Assembly (NCBI GenBank): GCA_000934385.1
Contig: KN880433.1
Span: 1-64,000 of the forward strand
Length of the DNA stretch: 64,000 nucleotides
Direction: 5' to 3'
DNA from: Cylindrobasidium torrendii FP15055 ss-10
Lineage: Eukaryota; Basidiomycota; Agaricomycetes; Agaricales; Physalacriaceae
The position numbers and the translations under genes were made by a program. Under the pieces are notes generated by a model. The model worked only from the letters and a program-made list of their open reading frames with translations, was not told the origin of the DNA and made no database searches. Below, piece by piece: positions 22,309 to 34,515 of the stretch. Each line of letters opens with the position of its first letter. The first letter of the stretch is position 1.

Positions 22309-23958
22309 CTAACGCAAACCGTCATGTGGGAAAACGTCAATTGCACAAAATACGCACAACTTCATACGCAAGAGCAGCTTCCTGTTGGCGTTCTGAATCT
22401 CAGCACCAGCTTTAGTTGCCCTCGAGAGTAGATCCGTTCTGTGGTCAACCGCCTTGACCTGAAGAACCTTGTTCTGGCTGTCCACACGACCTTGGATAGA
22501 GCCTGTTTGAATGAGGGCTACGACCTGCGCTTCCGTTTCGTCGACAGTCCACCCAAACGCACCGCTCATCCGGTCGAGACGAATTGAAGAAAAAGGCTGG
22601 AAGTACAGAACGACAGCCTTGTTCTTGATTTTCTCAGCCAACAAGTTGACGTGAGAAGAAAGGTGAACATCGATGTAATGGCGAGTCTAGTCACGTTGAG
22701 AACAATCCCGCTAAGATGCGGGCCCGCTCACAGAATATTTCTCGAGGATACTGAGGACGGTTTGGAATTTGCTAGCCATGTATGCGTCTACTAGCTCGCG
22801 GAGGTATGGTTCTTGCTCAAGATAGACACCAAAGGTAGGGTTGTCGAGAACTTGTGCTTTGAATCCGGAGCGCGACAAACACGCCATAGCGCATAGAGTC
22901 CCATACACTGCGATATCACCAGGCGAGATAATCTTGGAATATAGTCAGCCGGCTAACAGAACCATAAACATGATGGCGAACCTTGCCCATCCAGTCGCCA
23001 AAGTCCTTCGTGCCACCTAGACGCAAAAGATTGTAAGATGCTTTCTCATGCGCACCCTGCCCAAGAGACGCGAGACTAGAGGCAAGATCCAGTCGGCTGT
23101 GAATACGAGAGTTGTCAGGTTGGTTCTTTTTGGCTTCTGCAGCGTTCGTTGCGTTGGCCGTTGCGGCGCTGTTGACGGCTTCGAGTGCCGCCTCAGCCTT
23201 AAACACATAGGTGGGGATATGCCCGTAGTTCCGTTGCTCAATGAGGAGCTAGGTGGGGGTGAGAAACGCCCTTGCTCTGTGGATGCAGGCGTACCTCAAG
23301 CACAGAGAGACACATGTCGAGTACATGTTGGCCAGTGCTACAGAATTCGCGTGACTTGGTGTAGTGCTTCAACGCGGTTGGGTAATCGCCCACGGAACGG
23401 TAGAAATCGCCGAGATCACGGTGTGCCATCTGGGAGAATACATGAGACGGCTTTCGCGCCATAAACTGGGTTGACGGACGCGTATGCTTTCTTTGATCAT
23501 GTTGTTATTGTAAGTCTTGAGTTCATTCTCAAGCTTGGTTCTCTCCGCGTTATTCTTCGCAAGGGTCTTGTCTATCCATTCCTGATCCAGCATGGGTAGA
23601 GAAGAGATGGGAGGGAGAGTATTATCCGGCTGTGCAGTGGCTTGCTCGTACGCGGTACTGAGCTGTTGGTAGAGCGTTGGGTCGCGCGACAGATGGATAT
23701 GCTGGATAGCAAGCTTGAATGCGTCCACAGCGATGGTTGGACAGATTCCAATAATGTGCATGAGCCGATCAACGACGGTGCGCCCTATGAGTGGGTATGA
23801 GTCGCGATGCTGCTTGGTCGAGGCGCGTGTTCTTCACCAGAATAATTTGAGATGTAGCTCTCCAAGTCGAACGGGTGTGCATCGTCGACGAGCACAGTAG
23901 ATGGGCGCCGGGGCTGGGAGGTACCCGGTTGGACGTCTTCAGGTTGGTCAATATCCAT
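22309..23958 (-). CDS. CSN1: COP9 signalosome subunit 1
   Basis: Subunit of the COP9 signalosome, which removes Nedd8 from cullins and so controls SCF ubiquitin ligases. The chosen start is ATG 23958 ([10 protein letters not shown]); a first intron after NYSG (GTGAAG...CATAG) gives [16 protein letters not shown]. Helical repeat regions follow ([40 protein letters not shown] with CLSVLE), then the PCI domain: [61 protein letters not shown] and [15 protein letters not shown], all matching human CSN1/GPS1. Ends [16 protein letters not shown]..., shorter than the animal tail. It is divergent from the hydrolase gene with a 210-bp shared upstream region. Confidence 0.94.
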
Positions 23959-24168
23959 GATGGTCAGTGTCACGAAATGAGCTTGATCGAAGAGCTTCCA
24001 CACTGATCCTCGTCATCTCATCCACCACTCCGACGAGACACGCTGGCCACTTATACCTGACGCGCGCAGCCATCGGCTTGGTCTCTGGCGCGGACTTGCG
24101 TGAACAGCCTCCGTCCGCGGCAATCGCAGCGGCGGCAGTGCATTGCCTCTTTCCTGCTCACTTTCACG
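23959..24168. promoter_or_regulatory. Shared divergent promoter, CSN1 / alpha-beta hydrolase
   Basis: Only 210 bp separate the two start codons on opposite strands, so both promoters and 5' leaders must overlap here. No TATA box is evident. Confidence 0.5.
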
Positions 24169-25692
24169 ATGAGCAAGACGGTCCACATTATCTATGTCCA
24201 TGGCTTCAATGGTGCACCATATCACTTTCACTCCTGCCTGTCGCCTGACATATACTACAGGCGACGAGACAACCTTCCAGGCATGCCGACCTCTCTGACT
24301 GCAGTCCAATTCATCTAACCGACCGCAGTCGTTTCCGATGGATATGCAACATTATCTCACACAACATATCCCTCCACAACTCGGCATCACCGTGAAGAGT
24401 AGCCTCTATCCAACATATAAGAGCAGGAAAAGCATCGCGACCGGGGTCAACAACATCCTCCATTGGTACGCTCAAGCACTCCCTCAGTTGATCGCGACCA
24501 ACAGCACCCTCACAGGCTGAATACACAACCATCTGGCCCGGTGATTCTTATAGGCCACTCCATGGGTGGTCTTCTCGTCGCCGAAGCTGCCACCCACATG
24601 TCCAACAACCCATCCACTAGTACTAAACCACGCCGAATAATGGGAGTAATTGCCTTCGACACTCCATATCTTGGGATGCACCCACATGTTGTCGTTACTG
24701 GGATCCAGTCTTTATTCCAAAATGATGCTGACAAGAAGACCGAGTCCGAAGTCAACGATGACACAGTGAATATTGTAGATAAACGGGTGACCAACAACTG
24801 GGATGAATACAAGAAGTCACTGCCAGGTAAAAATGGTTCCATTATCCCGTGTCCCACTAGCTAAGCGGACTTAGAGCACGGATCGATTCAAGGCCACGGT
24901 CGACTTTCTCCACTGCCGGACAATGCCTCTTCTACCGACAATGCTTCGTCAAGCAGGTTGTCACTATCGTCGCGCGCATCCTCAATCCTCCCATCCCCTT
25001 CCTCATCCAGCAGCCCCTCGTCTCTTACCTCTCGTGCTTCCTCTTTCCTTGGCCGTTCAACAGCGTTCCTCGACAAAGCACAGGACAGGGCACTAACCCT
25101 CATAGACACCCACGCAGATGAACCGCTTGTTCGCTGGCTGCGAAAACACTCCGACGAGCCATTCTCAGCCGCCAAGACCTGGGGAATCGAGCACTTCCAA
25201 TTTGGGTCATCTATGTTTGACCCAGCTGGCCTGAAGAAGCGCTATACGACGCTAGTCGCATGGAAAGGACCATGGGTCAATTATTGGACGGTCGTGAATC
25301 CCCAAGAGAGTCAAGACGAGAGCACAACACATCCTGAAGCGCAGGAGGCGGACAACAATCAAGCTTTATTGGAGAATGGCATGGTCGGAGAGATTGCTAG
25401 CGAGTATGGCGACAAACCACTGTCCAAGGACCAAGAGAAACAGCTCAGCAAGCTAAACAAAACCGAGAAGGATACGAAGAAGCCCAAGGTTCCCAGACAT
25501 TTCGTGGTCCTCCCGAATGGCATTGCCTCTATCCTGGGCGGGGAAGCTAACTGGGAGAAAGTCGTCATTGGCGGAGTCAAGGACGAGGTGGGGGCACACG
25601 TCGGGCTCTTCATCCGTGGTCAGAATCTTGATTACGATGGGCTGGTCGATAGAGTCGGCCAGAAGCTAATCAGCTGGATGCGAGACATGTAG
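24169..25692 (+). CDS. DUF676-type alpha/beta hydrolase (lipase-like)
   Basis: Serine hydrolase of the DUF676 lipase-like group. The N terminus MSKTVHIIYVHGFNG contains the HG oxyanion motif; a 20-nt exon (24261-24280, GDETTFQ) follows, then SFPMDMQHYLTQHIPP, SLYPTYKSRK, and the nucleophile elbow GPVILIGHSMGGLL (GHSMGG, Ser catalytic). VIAFDTPYLGMHPHVV carries the likely Asp. A Ser-rich linker precedes PLVRWLRKHSDEPFSAAK and the C-terminal part with FQFGSSMFDPAGLKKRY, ending at 25692. The second intron (24281-24328) begins GC rather than GT. Substrate is unknown; family members include lipases and acyl-hydrolases. Confidence 0.88.
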
Positions 25693-25767
25693 GACGCGCA
25701 AAGCGAATATGATGTAGTATTACCATGAACTTGAGCATGTACGGAGTTATACCCTATATAGGATATT

Positions 25768-27738
25768 CTAAAGCAACGCAAGTGAGATGGCCGTGATAGC
25801 GGCTGTTGAGATAAACATGAAAACATCTGGTGAACATTGTCAGCAATGTGTTACAAAATCCGGACCGTGCATACATTGGGCGAGGAGGAAAGCACATAGG
25901 GTGTCTATATCTGCCTGTTGTGTTGTATAAAGTTGTGTCACAACTAGTTGACTCCAAATCCGTCAGCAAATAAACAGGCGGAGACAAAATGTGGCAGACT
26001 CACTTGACTGCAGACGGCGTGCCACTCAGAAGCATCCCAACGAACCTCTCCACCAGTGCGTCCTTAGGCACAATGCCGCCAGTGACAATCCCCTGACAAA
26101 ACAAAATACCTATCACGGGCAACAGAACCAATTTTGCGAATGTAACCGAAAGTATTGCTGGGATGGGAAGTTTGTTGAGTGGTTTAGGTATTTGCATTCG
26201 CGCAAAGGATGCGCCGAGTAAGATGAGCGCCATAGGTACGGTGATGTTCCCAACAAATTTGGCTACAGAAAAGGTCAGTACACCCATTGGCTTCCCAGTG
26301 ACCGCACGTACCGGTTTCAGTGACGAAATTCAAAGGTGGATTCCCATCCGGTGCAATGAACGACGGTCCTGCATCGCTTTTTACGAAGAGTGCCTTTAAA
26401 GTAGGGACCAAAGCACAAACTATAGAGATATACATAGAAGTCGTAACGGGAGAGAAGAACGACAGCAATATTTGCACGATCTTGAACCCCACTGGCCCAA
26501 GGGCTAAGTCAAGCCGTGACTGCGGGACAATATCAGTTGTAGTTGGGCTGGGGATGTCGGCCACCTTGGAATTAGGGAGGACAGTCGGCCTTCCGCTAAT
26601 TCCAACCGAGGGTCGTCTCGATGCCGTCGACGATAAGTGCGAAGCACGTCTAGCGAGCTGAATTTCTGGATCCTTCTCTAGCTCTCCGTCTATCACATCC
26701 TTTCCTTGGGGTATGCCCTTGGATCCCTCACCGTGCTGGGTGATAAGGTCCTCGGGCACAACGTCCTGTTTCTCTTGATGCCATGTAGAAACACGGGAAA
26801 GGCCTGCGCCTGCCTGAACCGAAAACGCGCCACTCTCTTCCTTGAGGTCGCATGCTTTCTCGCAGTCTTCAGCGGCGCCCTTCTGGGCTTGTCCACCCCG
26901 CCATTTCAAGAACAGTCTGGCAATGGGTTTCTCCCTCCAGGATACGCGTTGCAGCGCTGCTTCTCCTTGTGGTACGCCTGGTGCAAAGTCCCAGGCCAAG
27001 GACGCCGCTCCTCCGAGGATCCACATCACAATATTGTAGCTGAAGATGAAGATGGAGACAAAGGAGATCCCAACTGGATGACTATGAGCACCGTGTAGTA
27101 CGCATAACGGAGAACACACGGGCGGTATCGACGCTAGGATTGAAAGGCTTGGACTGGGTGACAGTCATCACAATGGCGGTGGCTGTGGTATATGAACAAA
27201 GGTTGCCGTTTTTGGACGACCATGAATGAACCCACGCAAGTTTCCCCAGTTACTCAAAGCGGTCGCAATGACAATACCCTGCCAAAAGTTGCGTGGCACG
27301 TAACAGACTTCGCGTATAATGATGCCAAATATTCCACCGAGGCCCATGTAAAACTTGCGAAATAGTCATTGAAGATGCAGTGTGATCGACAATGCAACGC
27401 ACAAATGCTACCAAGAAGAGTGGTCCAATCGCAGGAATGTTGTCGTTGTTGAACGCTGGAACAATGTTCGAAAATATGAGCGCGGGCAGGGCAATGTTCA
27501 TGGTAATCTAATAGCAATGAGCGGTCTGCCATCATGATGTGGTGCATATACCAACCTGGGATGCACCACGAGATGCGGCAGCTGGAAATAGACCTTTCCT
27601 TGCTACCCAGAAGCCAAAAAATATTGTCAAGAACCTGGACAATGCATGAGCTGGCTGTTGTGATGCAGTCCTAGTATCCTACATTTTCAGCAACGGCATA
27701 ATGCCCGAGTAGATCAGGAAACCAGCAGAGAATGCCAT
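25768..27738 (-). CDS. PIN-like auxin-efflux-carrier family membrane transporter
   Basis: Ten-helix membrane transporter of the Mem_trans (auxin efflux carrier) family; fungal members sit in the ER or plasma membrane, with unknown substrate. Start is ATG 27738 (MAFSAGFLIYSGIMPLLKM), joined to FLTIFFGFWVARKGLFPAAASRGASQ and ITMNIALPALIFSNIVPAF, a typical first bundle. Next come FFYMGLGGIFGIIIREVCYVPRNFWQG and ATALSNWGNLPTAIVMTV. A long cytosolic loop (about 170 residues, charged, with Ser-rich patches) precedes the second bundle: ITVPMALILLGASFA, LPVIGILF and LLSGTPSAVNQLVV. The last exon encodes FMFISTAAITAISLALL and stops at 25768. Multiple short introns; assignment is secure, substrate is not. 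Confidence 0.88.
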
Positions 27739-28039
27739 TGTTGAAAACGATGTGGGAGTGATAACCAAATGTCTTTGCGTTAGGTGTAGGATGGGGCAGA
27801 TGTGCGATGGCTAGTGGAGCGTGTCGTTCGTTTGTTCAAATTTTGGGAAAATTGTCGACAGCAGACAGCCACATCGCAAGCAGCACGGCCCTACTTATCG
27901 TCCGAGCAACTGAAGCTGCGGGTCACGGCGAAAGGCAGAGTCAAATTAAGACCAAGCACTAATAAGTCCGTTCGGCTGCGGATCACTCTCGTCGTTGTGA
28001 TTGCCGGCCACGCGCTCCTGCAACTTGATCTCGTCCATC
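27739..28039. promoter_or_regulatory. Divergent promoter region, transporter / cyclophilin
   Basis: 301 bp between opposite start codons. No clear TATA box or regulatory repeat seen. Confidence 0.4.
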
Positions 28040-29016
28040 ATGTCCTCGACACCGTCTACAACGCGCCCAGTGGTCTTTATGGACGTCAAAATTGGCGAAA
28101 CACCAGCCGGACGTATCAAAATGGAACTCTTTAGCGATGTTGTGCCCAAGTACGCGAAAGCAAACCGATATTACGCAGTTCAAATGGCTCATGGTCCAAC
28201 AGGACTGCAGAGAACTTTCGGCAATTGTGCACAGGAGAATATCGGTATTCGTCCACTCTCCCCCTACGTGCTATTAGTGTGCTCAAATAGTATTCCAAGA
28301 GTGAATTCGAGACCTCAAGGGTATAAGAACGCGACATTTCACAGGTGCGACAGGATGTGTACTCTGCCATTCAACGTTAATCATCCCCGTTAGAGTGTAT
28401 GTAGCCCATTAATTCATGATTCATATACTCATGGGACACCCAGTGTGCCCAATTTCATGTGCCAAGGTAGTCATCCCACAAGCCCTCAATGACTGAACCA
28501 TTAACATATCCTTCCTAAGGCGGAGACTTCCTAAACGGCGATGGCACAGGCTCCTTCTCGATATACGGCGACAAGTTCCCTGTGAGATTCTTCCCTGAAA
28601 CACAGGATGTGCAACTCATCAATCCAGGATGAGAACTTTGTTGAAAAGCATACAGGGCCTGGTTTGCTATCCATGGTGCGCACGAACACAACACGAAGAA
28701 TGCATTTGACCCTAAAGTTCCACTCAGGCAAACTCTGGGACCAATACCAACGGATGCCAGGTGCGTAAGGCTCATTCTGCGGTGTAAGTTAGCTGACGTT
28801 TAAAGTTCTTCATTACCACCGCTAAATGCGATTTCCTTGACGGAAAGCACGTCGTATTTGGCCGTGTCGTCGACGGAATGCTGACACTACGCAAAATCGA
28901 GAACGTGCCGACCGGACCCAACAACAGGCCCAAGCTCGTTGTGAAAATTACAGGTATGCACATTCTCCGATGCGTTCAATTTTGTCAATACTTTGACAGA
29001 GTGCGGAGAGATGTGA
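28040..29016 (+). CDS. PPIH: Cyclophilin H-type peptidyl-prolyl isomerase
   Basis: Cyclophilin that isomerises X-Pro bonds; the human homologue PPIH is part of the U4/U6.U5 tri-snRNP. Start [19 protein letters not shown]; then [14 protein letters not shown] joins [98 protein letters not shown] and [20 protein letters not shown], ending ITECGEM. The active-site Arg (FHR), Phe (NFM), Gln (GCQFF) and His (KHVVFG) are present. The [12 protein letters not shown] and CGEM tail are characteristic of the H type. About nine exons; the junction after FHR cannot be resolved exactly and may lose one residue relative to relatives. Confidence 0.93.
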
Positions 29017-29568
29017 AGACATACACCATGGCCATTCTTGTCCCTTTTTCTTGCTCAATATACCTAATGCTCGTGGGGATGTAAGGAGTGCTTGTTGAGG
29101 ACCGCAAGTCTCAATCACGTTGGTAGAGTCTCTCTCTTGTAATTCTATAACTACTCGAGCTCCGGCTCACACGTTAGAACTTGTAAGGTCTTTCCTTGGA
29201 ATTTTAGTGCCTCGCAGCATCATTATATTCATCCAATCCCACGCATATATATCGGATATTCCATCAAGCAACTCAAGGATGCATTGTCTCTCGCATAAAC
29301 AGGAGGGGCAGTTTGGTGTCTGAATGCACGCAAATGATGTTAGTGAGCTAGCACTGCAACTCCAGTGCTTACAGCAGCGCACTGCTCCTTGTATCTGCTC
29401 TGAACAACGGTTTCTTGGCAACTGTTCATCCCAAGTTAAATAGCAATCGCCTTCAAGTTCAAAACTTTAAAGGCTGAATCCAGATGTGTAATGAGATAAT
29501 AGAATATATAGAATCAGCAGTGATTAAATGGCTCTCTGTCATAAGCACTGCCAGGACCGCCGGGGACA
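29017..29568. other. Convergent intergenic region
   Basis: About 550 bp between the cyclophilin stop and the stop of the leftward F-box-like gene. No gene or repeat recognised. Confidence 0.5.
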
Positions 29569-30982
29569 TCAATAGTTTTCTTCATCCTCCAACCACTCTA
29601 CGGTGACGTCCGCTTTGAGGGGTCTCAATGCCCGTAAAACGTTTCTTTCGACATGCTTGGCATTCCGCCCCGGTGTTGTCTGTTGTGCCATCCCGACTCT
29701 GAGGGTGCGCAAATTCGGATACCTTGCATTAAGAGTGTTGCAAAATTCCTCCCACGGGTCGACGGGTTCCCAGAAATCAAGGACGGTGAAGAGGTCGGCA
29801 GAGGAACGGTCGATTGCATACACGATGTCGATATGAGTAACATTGGGCGCAGTGGAAATGCTGACAAGCACCGATGTTAGCCATTGGCGCTCGTGATCAT
29901 GGTCCTGCCAGTCGTCTATGGGGAACGCCAATTTGATCTTGTTTAGTGCAAGGAAGGCAGCGTTTGCGGTCAGCGAATGAACTTGTTTCCAAAATGTCTT
30001 GTCTACGGCATCACTACCAATCAGAACTTTTCGCTGAATGGGTATGGTTGCACGCACCAATCGACGGCTTAAGCATAATATCGAGCGTTTGCAGAGTTGG
30101 CGCCGCGGCAGATAGGAGACGGGCAAACGCCGTGACCGAGAAAGGGAATGGTTGTTCGACGCGGATGAGTATCTCTCGAAGAGGTGCAGGAGTGTCCCCA
30201 GAGAGTATCATATCCACCAACCAATCATAATGATATTCGGGGTCAGGGTTCACCATTGCGCCAGGGTCGTTGAGAGCAAGCACTTCGAGATGCGAGAGTA
30301 CTGCAGTGAACTGGGATGTGAAGCCGCGTCGACCAGGCAACTGTCGACCAACACTTGCTCTTGTCCATGTAAAGGATTTCAAGAGCGGGAAATGGCACAG
30401 GATATCGTGGACATGTTCGCCAGGGATCTCGTCCTCGATGCTGAGGACCTCGACTGCTGGGAACGATTGAAGAAAGCGGAAGGTGGCTGGGGTGAGGGTC
30501 TGCATGTCCCTTCCCATGCGTTGTGTGAATCCGGTAGCCCATGTCAACCTTTTTGCCCCGGGAATGATGGGCAAGGGAATGTCCGGCGGTAGCGCAATGT
30601 CCACGAGGGACTTGTAGTATTCGCTGGCAGCGTCGGCCAATTTCCTTGTCAATACCGGCTCGTCGAACTCTTCTGCCCTGGAATGGTACCGAGCCATGGA
30701 TTGAGCATAGAATTGAACGCCGGGAGCGAAAGTGATGTCGCGGAGGTAGTTGAGCACTTCGGGTAGAGCTAAAGTGACGGCTTGCCAGTGGGTGAAATCA
30801 TGCTTCATTCCGAAGATGGCCCTGTCGAAGATATAGCGCAGGAAGGCTGCCCGCCAAATCTTGGAGACGAGGGATGCGGCCATCAACGTGTAGAGTTTGT
30901 CTCGGGCATTGAAGGCTATCTTTTCGAGGATTTCCAACGGCAGGTGGATCGTCTCACGGGCTGGAAATGGTGTGAGAGACAT
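29569..30982 (-). CDS. F-box-like protein
   Basis: Two exons on the minus strand. The start MSLTPFPARETIHLPLEILEK opens an F-box-like motif (LPLEILEKIAFNARDKLYTLMAASLVSKIWRAAFLRYIFDR by position, about residues 13-55). The remainder is a leucine-rich region (EVLSIEDEIPGEHV, LEVLALNDPGAMV, TLQTLDIMLK). The likely intron (donor GTGCAACC, acceptor GGTAG, 40 nt, branch CTGAT) joins KPSIGA to DAVDKTFWKQVHSL. The C terminus ends TVEWLEDEENY. It belongs to the same broad adaptor-like class as the gene at 11949 but shows no close similarity to it. Substrate is unknown. Confidence 0.75.
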
Positions 30983-31610
30983 CTGTGAAGGCCAGCGAAT
31001 GGCACGTACTAGTACTTTTCGAGACGATAGACATCGTGGTGGTCGCCAGTAAGGTTTCCGAACGGGGGTCTATAGGGGTACTACATAAGTATTACTCCTG
31101 ATCATGGCACGCTTGACCTTGATGGCGCGTCAAACCGCGATTTCGTCTATGCCATGCCACTCCCATGCCATTTCCCGCCACTTGTAGTGCTAGCATAAAC
31201 TGTCCTGATATTGACATAAAACCATACGGTCCTACTCGGCATAGCTCCCAGTCGTTCCTAGTGATAACAGGCCCACTGGCCATTGACGGCAGGTGAGGTC
31301 AAGGCTCGAGGAAGCCTTCGACGCAGAAGTATGCTCATTGCTAACCAATTCTGCCCCGGCGCTTCTTGCAGCCGGGTACCGCCCGCACATGCTGATGAAG
31401 AGAAGATGTGTGTTTTACAAGGAGTCCCGACAAACCAAAGTGGCCACCGCCGACGGGTCATCTCCTGTATTTAAAGTGCGAGGTGTCCATCTGCACGAGC
31501 AGTGTCTCTTCCATTCCTTCTCGCTGTCCTCGATATCCCCCCGCCGTCATCACATTCCCTCGACAAAATCGTTTCCCATCCCAACGCTTTATCTCTTGAC
31601 TCCTACGCTC
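30983..31610. other. Divergent intergenic region
   Basis: 628 bp holding the promoters of the F-box-like gene (leftward) and the AYR1-like gene (rightward). A TATTTAAA box for the latter is described separately. Confidence 0.45.
31468..31475 (+). promoter_or_regulatory. TATA-like box of the AYR1-like gene
   Basis: TATTTAAA at 136-143 bp upstream of the ATG at 31611, with a pyrimidine-rich leader between. Confidence 0.45.
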
Positions 31611-32683
31611 ATGACTTCGCCGCGCAAAACTGTACTAATCACCGGGTAGTCTTATTCAAATTCTTGCCAGTGAATGCTCAAACTGAACTTCCTCGCCTTC
31701 TAGGTGCCGTGGGATAGGCATTGGCAACGCTCTCGCGCGCGAATTCCACGCCCAAGGCTTCCGCGTCTTCGCCACAGCACGCTCAGCCTCCCAGCTTGAC
31801 GATCTTACCGCCCTCGGGATCGAGGCCATCACCCTCGATGTGACCAGTCGAGAGCAGATTGCTGCTGCCGCTGCCGAGGTGGCTTCGCGAACGGGAGGGA
31901 CGCTTGACATTTTGGTGAACAATGCTGGCAAAGCATGCACGATACCTGCTCTGGATGCGACAGACGACGACATCAAGGGCGTCTTCGAGACGAACCTCTT
32001 CTCAGTGGTGTATACATGCCAGGGCTTTGCGCCTTTGGTCATCAAGGCGAAGGGTACCATCGTCCAAATCGGTTCCATCACGCAGATGGTGCCACTCACT
32101 TTTGGATGTAAGCTCGTCTCTGGTCTTCTTCTCTTCAAAGTTCCATCTGATTGCAAGCTAGCTCTGTACAATGCAACGAAAGCCGCTCTGCATGCATTCA
32201 CAGATACCTTGCGTGTCGAGCTTGAGCCGTTCGGGTTAGTCTCTCAGCATCACATCCGTCCGTAGTTCACATGGAATCATCAGCGTCAACGTGACGGAAA
32301 TCATTACTGGAGGCGTCAAGTCTAATATCGCAGGGAATTCCAAGCGTCGTCTTCCTCCCACTTCCATTTATCTGCCAGTCGAGGATGCCTTTATAGCGCG
32401 CCAGGGTACGAGCCAGGATGGCGCCCTGGACACTGACGCGTATGCGAAGGGTGTTGTCCAGCAACTCTCCAAGAGCACGCCCCCAAGGTGGTACTGGAGA
32501 GGAAGCTTTGTCTGGCCAATTTGGATCATCACCACATTCTTCTCGAGAGGCTTTATGGTAAGTCGTGAACTGGCGGTCTATGTCTGCGAGCTCACGTTGA
32601 ATTTGCAGCACTATATCAGGAGAAATACGTTTGGGATGGACAAACTGAGAGCGTTGGTGAGCAGCGGCAAGATTAAGGTGTGA
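31611..32683 (+). CDS. AYR1: AYR1-like short-chain dehydrogenase/reductase
   Basis: NADP(H)-dependent reductase of the classical SDR family, most like fungal 1-acyldihydroxyacetone-phosphate reductase, which works in ether lipid/phosphatidate synthesis in the ER and lipid droplets. MTSPRKTVLITG joins across an intron to CRGIGIGNALAREFHAQG, giving the Rossmann TGxxxGIG motif. LDILVNNAGKACTIPALD carries the NNAG motif, IVQIGSITQMVPLTFG the catalytic Ser region, and LYNATKAALHAFTDTLRVEL the catalytic Tyr and Lys (YNATK). The C-terminal region FVWPIWIITTFFSRGFM is hydrophobic, in keeping with membrane attachment. Five exons. The closest substrate assignment is by similarity only. Confidence 0.85.
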
Positions 32684-32990
32684 GCTGCATCACCCTGTAG
32701 CAGGCCTCTGTACTATGTGTGTTGAATTATACGCGGAGAAACAAGCATTGGGATCTCTTCTAGTCGATTCAAACAATCGACAGTGTGCACAACCTCGACG
32801 GAAGTAGCATGTTGAAGTTAGGAGGATGAAACTTTAGAAAAACCCTTTTAGCTTCAACTAGCCCTGGTCATAGCCTGCCAAAAATCCGAATTGCATTGCA
32901 GGTACGGTCTTTGTGTGCTGGCGCGAATTTTACGAGCCGTGTCTATAGTACAAAGTAAATACATGACGAGCCATAGACTAATGATACATT
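32684..32990. other. Convergent intergenic region
   Basis: 307 bp between two stop codons on opposite strands. Nothing recognised. Confidence 0.5.
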
Positions 32991-34235
32991 TTAGCGTCCT
33001 TCATCATCCGCCCTCTCCTGCGACCCAGCACTGACTTCCCGCGCATTCGCAGGACTTTGAGATCCATCCGCCGCAGCCAAAGTCTCTGGCGCGCGCAACC
33101 CGCCCCGCCTCAGGCGCGGAGGGCGTTCTGTGTCTCGATCCTCTGAGCTCTGCCGTGACTGCGGTGTGAGGGGTGAGAACCAAATGCCCGAATGAGATGC
33201 GTCGAATCCGGGCACGACATCGGACGAACGCCGGCGCCGTAGAGAGCGACCAAGATGGAAGAATCGCCGAGTTACCAGGTCCCCAGTCTCACTTCCCTCA
33301 CTGCCGTACGGACGATCTGGAGAGGTCGTCTCCCGCTCGCGTGCCACTGAACGCCTCGCCGCAGTGAAATCGGAAAAGTCGACGCTACGTCTACTCTGGC
33401 GGCGTATCGATGGCTGCCGTGAAAGGCCAGGGTGAACAGTGTGATACGGGTGGCTGGACCTTGGCCGAGTCGAGGACAACGACTGGGAGGATGGGCGGGC
33501 GTTGGAGAGCGGAAGAGGAACAGGGCGCGATTCGTGCGAGGGAATAATGGGAGGCTCGTCCAGTGTGTCCAAAGGGTCCGGACTAGAAGGGCGCCAAGGT
33601 GAGGACCAGTGGGCATCTCCCAACGTAGGACGCAGTGCATCGTAGAGCATGTCGTGAGTGACGCCTTCTATTGGCTCCAGATGCCGATCCATGAAAGAAT
33701 CAAAGTCTTCCATATCCGTGGTTATGGGCGGTATTGAAGACTCCGAGGGCTCAGGATGGAGGCGCCGCCTCCGCCTGTACACTTGGGTGTACATATGATC
33801 AGTTAGCTTGTGGAGGTTACTGTTTGTTCGTTCGGAAATGAGATGCATCTCTGCATCGGTAGCTGGGGTACGGGCCTTCCGGTCGGCAAGCTCCTGTTAA
33901 ACGTTAGAAACGTGTCTCGTGTGGTAGGGATATACACACCTTGACCAGAGTGTCAATTAAGGTGGCGGTGAATGAATCTCCAGTATCCAAACTCTCCACG
34001 AAACTCTCATAGCTGATGGTGGGTTCTGTCTGTGGCTTCTCCAAAGACGTTCTCCGAATAGACGCAGTACTGTAGAAGTAACGATGAGACGAGGCGAGTG
34101 GCACGGCTATCCTTGAGAACGCACACAAGAGTTCTTATTTTGTGATGAAGAACGTCGTCGTAATATGCCGGAGTCCTGAACAGATGTAAGACGGAGTCAT
34201 AGGGAAAAACGCGTGATTACTTACCATTTCCCCAT
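32991..34235 (-). CDS. Conserved-looking hypothetical protein, Arg/Ser-rich
   Basis: Not recognised. Four exons read in frame from ATG 34235: MGKW, then TPAYYDDVLHHKIRTLV, then TASIRRTSLEKPQTEPTISYESFVES...TATLIDTLVK, then ELADRKARTPATDAEMHLIS and the long last exon ending at 32991. The N-terminal ~110 residues are predicted helical and look like an ordered domain. After a VYRRRRRLHPEP basic patch the protein becomes Pro/Ser/Arg-rich and probably disordered (SPWRPSSPDPLDTLDEPP, SSTRPRSSHPYH), with RRFFHLGRSLRRRRSSD. The splice donors fit the local consensus, which supports a real gene. No enzymatic motif, signal peptide or membrane helix is seen. Confidence 0.6.
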
Positions 34236-34515
34236 GGTCTATATACTGAGAGATCGAATAACCAGCGTAACGTGGTTGTGGTGGTCGCTGAAAGAGGCGG
34301 GGCAGACGCAGCCAAACATGTATCAATAATCAACGGCCGGCACAGCCACATTGTGCAATCATCAATGCCTAATTTGCACTCAAAAGATGGCTCGATTCCG
34401 CATGTCGACGTCGAGCAAGCACTATATATCTCTCTCCTTAAGTTCCATTTATGAATTCAGCAAGCAGAGGAAAATCCACGCTAGGTTACGGGGTATGTAA
34501 AGTGTAGATTCTTGT

